Below, one piece after another: positions 58,876-64,000 of a DNA stretch of 64,000 bases (position 1 is the stretch's first letter; each line of letters starts with the position of its first letter). Made by a program: the position numbers and the translations under genes. A model generated the notes under the pieces. That model was not told the origin of the DNA. It worked only from the letters and a program-made list of their open reading frames with translations, and searched no databases. This DNA is from Actinomadura mexicana (GTDB lineage Bacteria > Actinomycetota > Actinomycetes > Streptosporangiales > Streptosporangiaceae): NCBI RefSeq assembly GCF_900188105.1, contig NZ_FZNP01000001.1, positions 248,001 to 312,000 of the forward strand, read 5' to 3'.

Positions 58876-60512
58876 GGCAGGCAACCCCCCCACGCCTCGC
58901 GTGAGTCGACGTCGGCGTAACGGTCGTATTTGTCCTGATCTTTGCTGCTGAGCACCGTCTGCGTGGTGGGGAGCGGGATGGGGGTGAGGGTGAGCGGCAG
59001 GGTGACCCCGCTGCCCGGGGTGCCCCAGGTGCTGTCCCAGACGTTGAGCGCCTTCTCGATGTCGGTGATCTTCTGCTGGTCGGCCGGGGCGAGCAGGCCG
59101 AAGTGGTCGCCCCAGAGCCGCATCCGGTACTGCTGCACCAGCACGTCGTCCTCGTCGAGGAGGCCCACCGCGTGCTCGACGTCGCTGTACAGGCTGCGCC
59201 GGAAGGCGTTGGCCGAGCCGATGATCGCCCAGTGGTCGTCGACGATCGTGCTCTTGGTGTGCACGATCAGGTTGCGGCTGAACGCGCGCACCCGGCCCCG
59301 CTGCTGGCCGTTCAGATCGTGGAGCAGGCCCTTGAACAGCGCGACGTTGGCGTACGGGGGGAAGTGCGGGTCGTTCGGGTCGGTGATCCCGGTGACCAGG
59401 ATCACCTTGAGATCGTCGCGGGCCTTGAGGGCCTGGTTCAGCCAGATCATCACTTCGACCGACCAGAATCCCTGGTCCTCGATGTAGACGTAGCGCTCGG
59501 CGGTGAGGACGGCGTTGAACCAGGCGGAGCGCACCTCGAAGAGGCCGTCGGGGGCGAAGGAGATCTTGTCGTTCTCGGGCAGGATGTTGAAGGTCGTGTA
59601 GTTGAAGCGCGGCACGGTGCGCAGCGACTGGACGTGGTGCTTGCCCACCGGCGTGGCCGGCAGGGTCCGCGCCGGAACGACGGGCGTGGTCGGTAAGTGG
59701 CTGGCGATCTTCTCGTCGGCATAGCGGAAGGACTTGACCTTGCGCGCTTTGACCTCGTTCCACATGCCGCGGTAGAGGTCGTACATCGCCTGCACCGCCG
59801 GACCCTCGACCTTCGCCTGCACGTCGTGCCACTGCGCGGGGGGGTGCGGTGGGCCGCCGTGGCGGTCGCCCACCAGGTCGAGGCCGCCGGTGTAGCCGAT
59901 GGCGCTGCCGCCGTTGCCGACGAGCACCATCTTGGTGTGCACCGCGCCGGCCGAGTGGGCGATGATGTTCAGGCATGCCTTGTCGGCGAGGGCGGGCGCC
60001 TTGCGCAGTTCGCGGATCGCGGCCATGGTGCCCACGTTGACGTCGCGAATACTGCCCGCCCCATTCTGGATCGACGCGGTCAGTACGAAGTAGTCGGCCA
60101 TCACGGAGAACGAGACCCAGCCCAGGACGCGGACGTCGACTCCGGCCGCCGCCTTGGCCTTGAGCAGGTCGACCAGGTGGTTCGGGGCTCCGGGCCCGTC
60201 GAGGGAGAACGGGTTCTCCAGCCCGATCGAAGGCCCGGTCGAGGCGCCCGACGAGCTGGGCGAGGGATTGACCCTTCCGCCCATGAGATGGAGCCACCAG
60301 CCGGCGATGTAGAGGAATTGTCCGCTGTTCTCGCTCGGCGTCCCCTGGCCCAGGGCGGCGATCTGCGCGGCGAGGTCGGCGAAGTAGGCGGCGCCGTCGA
60401 TCAGCGGGGTGACCCGGCAGCCGCCGAAAGTGGCCGGCAGCGGCTCCGAAGGGGGACTCGTATCGTCGGGCTGAACGAAATACTTCTTTTTCAGAGCATC
60501 GATATCAGCCAC
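58872..60512 (-). CDS. Phospholipase D-superfamily protein, first gene of the giant operon
   Basis: The 546-residue protein has two HKD regions. The second (near 419) is canonical: H-T-K-S-T-I-V-D-D followed by G-S-A-N-A-F. The first (near 190), H-T-K-M-V-L-V-G-N with later G-Y-T-G-G, has Gly where the Asp of HxKxxxxD belongs. Bacterial PLD-fold proteins cut phosphodiesters in lipids or nucleic acid, or act as transferases. The start is GTG 60512; no signal peptide is present, so it is probably cytoplasmic. It overlaps giant gene 1 by ATGA, meaning the three products are made together. Confidence 0.88.
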   Translation of the reverse strand: MADIDALKKKYFVQPDDTSPPSEPLPATFGGCRVTPLIDGAAYFADLAAQIAALGQGTPSENSGQFLYIAGWWLHLMGGRVNPSPSSSGASTGPSIGLENPFSLDGPGAPNHLVDLLKAKAAAGVDVRVLGWVSFSVMADYFVLTASIQNGAGSIRDVNVGTMAAIRELRKAPALADKACLNIIAHSAGAVHTKMVLVGNGGSAIGYTGGLDLVGDRHGGPPHPPAQWHDVQAKVEGPAVQAMYDLYRGMWNEVKARKVKSFRYADEKIASHLPTTPVVPARTLPATPVGKHHVQSLRTVPRFNYTTFNILPENDKISFAPDGLFEVRSAWFNAVLTAERYVYIEDQGFWSVEVMIWLNQALKARDDLKVILVTGITDPNDPHFPPYANVALFKGLLHDLNGQQRGRVRAFSRNLIVHTKSTIVDDHWAIIGSANAFRRSLYSDVEHAVGLLDEDDVLVQQYRMRLWGDHFGLLAPADQQKITDIEKALNVWDSTWGTPGSGVTLPLTLTPIPLPTTQTVLSSKDQDKYDRYADVDSREAWGGCLP

Positions 60513-61020
60513 CAGATGGGCCCCCGAAGCTATGTACTGCTACACGATGAATTCAGCATTCTGGTCGAGGAGAACGTCGATGATCGCCGGTCATGAACCG
60601 CGGTCAAGATCAGGCCGTTGGGGATGAGACCAGCGAAGGCCCAGCTTTCCAGCGGAGACCCGCCTCCACAACTGTTCGGCCCGATCCGGTCAACAGTGCT
60701 CCCATCGCCGGATCGCCGCCATCACCTACCCGCCAGCCAACTCTGGCGGCCGGGAGTCCGCGGATTGGCCGAGTCCTGCAGATCGTCCGGTACCACTGGC
60801 ACGATTGCTCGGCGGCCTCGGCCCACCCCGCAATCCGGGCCGAGGCGCGCCGGGCATATTTGACGCAGCATTCTGCACGGTGCCGATGGTCGCGTTCGCG
60901 ATTACGGGGACCGCGAATACTCGCGCGCCGCGAAATGTTGTGATATGACCCCGCTCGATGAGCTCTTCACCCTGAACACGCGGCATCGAGTCCGCGCCAT
61001 GCCGGCCCGGGTCCGCCTCC
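60513..61020. other. Intergenic region upstream of the giant operon
   Basis: No supported ORF. It should hold the giant-operon promoter reading leftward. The part near 60850-60960 is richer in A/T than anything nearby. The right end is the 3' end of the bicupin gene, also leftward, so read-through into the operon is possible. Confidence 0.5.
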
Positions 61021-62139
61021 TCAGGAGTCGAGGAGGTCGGCCGCCGCGGTGTAGCCGTTCGCGTCGATCACGATGCCCCGCTCCGCGGCCCGGGAGGTGA
61101 TGTCGGAATCCCAGTGGACGCGGGTCCGGCCCTCGCCGCCGGTGATCACGACCATCTCCCCCGGGTCGGGACCGATGCTCTCGAAGCGACGCCAGGCTCC
61201 GACCGGGATCGACAGGGTGTCGTAGGGGCCGAGTTCCGTGGATACCGGGTTCTCCCGGTTCAGGGTGATCCGCCATTGCCCACCGGTCACGATCAGTACC
61301 TGGGACTCGTCCACCGAGTGGGTCGACATGCCGCGCCCCCCGGTCGCGCGCAGGCGGGCGAGGCTGAAGCCGTGGGGGTCGGCGAGGCGCGGCCGCTGGT
61401 CACGGTCTTCGGTGATCCCGTAACCGACGACGGTGGCCAGTTCGGCGCCGCCGGTCTCCAGCCCGGAGTCCAGGAACGGGGCCGTCGACCAGCGCAGGTC
61501 GGATGGGCGGGCCAGCCGGGTGCGCATCTCCTCGACGCCGATCCTGCGGAGCGTGGCGAGCTGGGCGTCGGTCAGCGGACGCTTCAGCTCCACCCCGTCG
61601 GGGTACTCGCCCGGTTCGGTCTCGATGAGCCGGTTGTCCGAGGTGAGGTGCAGACCGTGCTCGGCGGCCTTCCTCAGGACGGAAGGCGCCCAGATCAGAC
61701 CGCCGGAGCTGTCGCGTCCGAGGGCGGTGAACAGGAACGCGTCGTCGGTCCCCACACTGGTGAAGCCGCGGAACACCCAGGTCGGTATCGAGATGACGTC
61801 GCCGGGGCCGACCGTCACCTCGCCGTCGTCACCGTGGACGCCCCAGCGGAACAGCCATTCGCCCGCCATGCAGACGAAGACCTCGGCGGTGAAGTGGAGG
61901 TGCAGGTTGTTGGTGACACCGGCCGGCATCGCCGCCGCCCCCAGGTTGAAGCCGTGCGGCGCGGTGACCGGAACGACCTGCTCGGCGTTCTCGGAGACGC
62001 CCGGCCCGATCAGCGGGTAGTTGATCTTGCCTTCGGAGCCCGGGATCCTCGTGTCGATGAAGGCCGCCGTATCGGCGGTGAGGTCCTTGCGCAGGATCGT
62101 CCGGGAGGTGAGTTCGGCCGCGGAAACCTCGGGAGGCAT
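61021..62139 (-). CDS. Bicupin protein of unknown substrate
   Basis: The 372-residue protein has two cupin barrels. The first motif is L-H-L-H-F-T-A-E-V-F-V (metal ligands His, His, Glu) with G-D-V-I-S-I-P. The second is degenerate (H-S-V-D-E-S-Q-V-L with P-Y-D-T-L-S-I-P). It may be a dioxygenase or isomerase of an aromatic or sugar-acid pathway. AAGGGA precedes ATG 62139. It is divergent from an aldolase with LacI-type operators between, so it probably serves the same catabolic route. Confidence 0.8.
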   Translation of the reverse strand: MPPEVSAAELTSRTILRKDLTADTAAFIDTRIPGSEGKINYPLIGPGVSENAEQVVPVTAPHGFNLGAAAMPAGVTNNLHLHFTAEVFVCMAGEWLFRWGVHGDDGEVTVGPGDVISIPTWVFRGFTSVGTDDAFLFTALGRDSSGGLIWAPSVLRKAAEHGLHLTSDNRLIETEPGEYPDGVELKRPLTDAQLATLRRIGVEEMRTRLARPSDLRWSTAPFLDSGLETGGAELATVVGYGITEDRDQRPRLADPHGFSLARLRATGGRGMSTHSVDESQVLIVTGGQWRITLNRENPVSTELGPYDTLSIPVGAWRRFESIGPDPGEMVVITGGEGRTRVHWDSDITSRAAERGIVIDANGYTAAADLLDS

Positions 62140-62153
62140 CGGATCGTCCCTTC

Positions 62154-62226
62154 ATGCAAACGTATGCGTAAGAGTTCACGATTGCAGCGAGGAAGTACGT
62201 TGTCAACGGCGTGCTAACGTATGCAC
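62154..62226. promoter_or_regulatory. Two LacI-type operators between bicupin and aldolase genes
   Basis: ATGCAAACGTATGCGT (62154-62169) and GTGCTAACGTATGCAC (62211-62226) share A-A-C-G-T-A-T-G-C and are palindromic around ACGT, with outer GC/GC or GTGC/GCAC arms. This is the usual form of LacI/GalR-family sites. The divergent arrangement and the LacI gene downstream make auto- and pathway repression likely. Confidence 0.75.
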
Positions 62227-62250
62227 AGCTTTCACCGAAGGGCGGAACAC

Positions 62251-63042
62251 ATGCGCGACAACCGGCTCAAGGAGCTCCTCGGCGCGGGCGAGACCGCGGT
62301 CAACGCGTGGTTGTCAGCCGACAGCGCTTATCTCGCCGAGACCCTCTCGCACGCCGGGTTCGACTCGGTGACCGTGGACCTCCAGCACGGCATGTTCGGG
62401 CTGGACGGCGCCGTCCGCCTGCTCCAGGCCGTGTCCGCGGGTCCGGCCGTCCCCCTGGCGCGGACCCCGGCGCTCGACGCGGCCGTGATCGGCAAGCTGC
62501 TGGACGCCGGCGCGTACGGGATCATCTGCCCGGCCGTGGACGATCCCGTCCAGGCGGCGCGGTTCGTCGCGATGTGCAGGTACCCGCCGGGGGGCGTGCG
62601 CAGTTACGGCCCGGCCCGCGCGAACCTCGCGCAGGTCCCCGGATACGTCGAGCAGGCCGACGCGCAGATCCTGACCTGGGCGATGATCGAGTCGCGGGCC
62701 GCCCTCGACGCGGTGGAGGCGATCGCGGCCACGCCCGGGCTGGACGGTGTCTACGTCGGTCCGAACGATCTCGCCCTCGCGCTGGGCGTCGAGCCCGGCC
62801 TGGCCGTCCCGCCGCCCGAGGTCGACGCGGCGCTCGGCCGGATCGCCGAGGCCGCGCACGCGGCGGGTGTGATCGCGGGCGCCTTCGCCTCCGGCACTGC
62901 GGCCGCACTGCGGCTCACCGAGCGGGGCTACGATTTCGTGACGCCGGGCAGCGACATGGCCATCCTGCGGCGGGCCGCCGCGGAGGCCGTCGCGGCCGTG
63001 CGGGGAACGGCGGTGACCACGGCGCCGTCCGGCGGATACTGA
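62251..63042 (+). CDS. HpcH/HpaI-family (class II) aldolase
   Basis: The 263-residue enzyme cleaves 2-keto-3-deoxy acids to pyruvate and an aldehyde. Visible are T-V-D-L-Q-H-G (Asp 43, base His 46), A-R-T-P (Arg 71), metal ligands Glu 147 in M-I-E-S-R and Asp 173 in G-P-N-D-L. I prefer ATG 62251 with GGGCGGAAC upstream; ATG 62221 would lie in the operator at 62211-62226. It is followed by the LacI regulator 34 bases downstream. Confidence 0.9.
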   Translation: MRDNRLKELLGAGETAVNAWLSADSAYLAETLSHAGFDSVTVDLQHGMFGLDGAVRLLQAVSAGPAVPLARTPALDAAVIGKLLDAGAYGIICPAVDDPVQAARFVAMCRYPPGGVRSYGPARANLAQVPGYVEQADAQILTWAMIESRAALDAVEAIAATPGLDGVYVGPNDLALALGVEPGLAVPPPEVDAALGRIAEAAHAAGVIAGAFASGTAAALRLTERGYDFVTPGSDMAILRRAAAEAVAAVRGTAVTTAPSGGY

Positions 63043-63076
63043 CCCGCCGGGCGGATGGGACCGGAGGGGTGGACGG

Positions 63077-64000
63077 ATGCGAGTGACGAGCCTGGACGTG
63101 GCGCGCGCCGCCGGAGTGTCGCAGTCCACGGTGTCGCGGGCGCTGCGCGGCCATCCGGGCATTCCACCCGAGACCGCACGCCGCGTCCGGGAGGCGGCGG
63201 CGCGGTTGCGCTACGTCCCCAGCGATCGGGCACGTGATCTGGTCACGCGGAGCAGCCGCCGCATCGCGATGGTCGTCGATCTCGACAACCCGCTGTGGTC
63301 GCTTCTTGTCGGACGGCTGTGCGACGAGCTGGACCGGCGCCGATACCGGCTCTCCCTGATCGCCGAGCACGGCGATCCGGACGACATCGAGTCGCATGTG
63401 CTCGGCGGCACGGTGGACGGCGTGATCGTCTCCACCGCGTCACGGGACTCGCGGCTCCCGGGCGTCCTGCGCGAGCGCGGGGTGCCGGCGGTGCTGCTGC
63501 ACCGCTACGCCGAGGACGTCCCGCTCGACGCCTGCGTCGCCGACGACCGGCTCGGCGCGCGGCTCGGCACCCGGATCCTGCTGGAGGCCGGTCACCGCGA
63601 GGTCGGCGCGCTGCTCGGACCGCGCACGGCGAGCACGGCGCGCGAGCGGGAGGACGGCTACCGGTCCGCGCTCGCGGACGCCGGGATCGGCCCCGACCCG
63701 GCCTGGATCCGGCACGGCGGGTTCGACTTCGAGCACGGACGCTCGGCGGTGGCTGCCATGGCCGCGGAACGGCGGCTTCCGCGTGCGCTGTTCTGCGCGA
63801 ACGACACGATCGCCCTGGGGGCGATGAACGGCGCGCACGAGCTCGGGCTCCGGGTGCCGGGTGATCTCGCCCTCGTGGGCTTCGACGATCTGGAGCAGGC
63901 GGCGTGGCCGCTGGTCGGGCTGACCACGCTGCGCGTGCCGTTCGAGGACATGCTGCGCAGCGCGGTGGACCGGCTCCTGGACAGGATCGCGGGGGACGAC
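63077..64000 (+). CDS. LacI-family regulator (3' end outside window)
   Basis: The frame from ATG 63077 (GGAGGGG upstream) is open to the window end, 308 codons. The N-terminal helix-turn-helix reads S-L-D-V-A-R-A-A-G-V-S-Q-S-T-V-S-R-A-L-R-G. The periplasmic-binding-like effector domain follows, with G-F-D-D near the end. Only the last part is missing. It probably binds the sites at 62154-62226 and responds to a sugar acid or related metabolite. Confidence 0.93.
   Translation, partial: MRVTSLDVARAAGVSQSTVSRALRGHPGIPPETARRVREAAARLRYVPSDRARDLVTRSSRRIAMVVDLDNPLWSLLVGRLCDELDRRRYRLSLIAEHGDPDDIESHVLGGTVDGVIVSTASRDSRLPGVLRERGVPAVLLHRYAEDVPLDACVADDRLGARLGTRILLEAGHREVGALLGPRTASTAREREDGYRSALADAGIGPDPAWIRHGGFDFEHGRSAVAAMAAERRLPRALFCANDTIALGAMNGAHELGLRVPGDLALVGFDDLEQAAWPLVGLTTLRVPFEDMLRSAVDRLLDRIAGDD

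Noticed and set aside
52762..58920. Plus-strand ORF of about 2,052 codons antisense to giant gene 1 (and similar long ones at 42459-45884, 46929-48983 and 48652-52731)
   Set aside because: Composition is low-complexity (Arg, Ala, Gly, Val, Gln rich) with no domain. It arises because the sense genes use G/C in third positions. The minus-strand frames have normal amino-acid composition and operon spacing.

Overview
The window is very GC-rich and looks like the chromosome of a filamentous actinomycete. Eukaryote-type Ser/Thr kinases with extracellular sensor domains, many GTG starts, 4-nt start/stop overlaps, TetR/LacI regulators and F420-type oxidoreductase remnants all fit. An Actinomadura/Streptosporangiales-like host is my inference; no rRNA or other species marker is present.

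Region 1 (1-12.1 kb) is ordinary chromosome. It holds the end of a TetR regulator, a quinone oxidoreductase, three paralogous Ser/Thr kinases with an alpha/beta hydrolase between them, a LysE exporter, a DUF1444-like protein, and a tightly overlapping minus-strand run of phosphotransferase, cobD and cobQ that starts beside a tRNA-Arg(UCU).

Region 2 (12.1-34.1 kb) is an accessory island anchored at that tRNA. The tRNA 3' end recurs at 21.7 kb (47 of 48 bases identical) and, decayed, at 29.0 kb, which suggests stacked integrations. The first segment carries a frameshifted EACC1-like gene plus a caspase-like protease (a biological-conflict module), a large membrane protein, a second-type zwf, a toxin-antitoxin pair, and serine-recombinase and IS3 remnants. 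The second segment carries a divergent catabolic cassette: two SDRs and a truncated LLM oxidoreductase face a flavin monooxygenase, TetR regulator, hydrolase and acyl-CoA ligase. The order suggests alcohol to ketone to ester or lactone to acid to acyl-CoA. After the third tRNA copy come IS110, IS5, PIN and methyltransferase remnants and an intact GmrSD-type restriction protein with an added alkyltransferase-like domain.

Region 3 (34.1-40 kb) has a TetR-controlled DHA2-family drug exporter, msrA, an epoxide hydrolase facing a CGNR zinc-finger regulator, several gene fragments and a possibly broken secreted-protein gene.

Region 4 (40.1-60.5 kb) is the most striking part. It is one 20.3-kb minus-strand operon of three genes: a phospholipase D-superfamily protein, a 3,337-residue protein and a 2,881-residue protein. 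The two giants have no signal peptide that I can see and no recognisable enzyme domain, apart from a LamG-like module and fibronectin-like stretches. I do not recognise this system.

Region 5 (61-64 kb) is a bicupin protein divergent from an HpcH/HpaI-type aldolase and a LacI regulator (cut by the window end), with two LacI-like operators between them.
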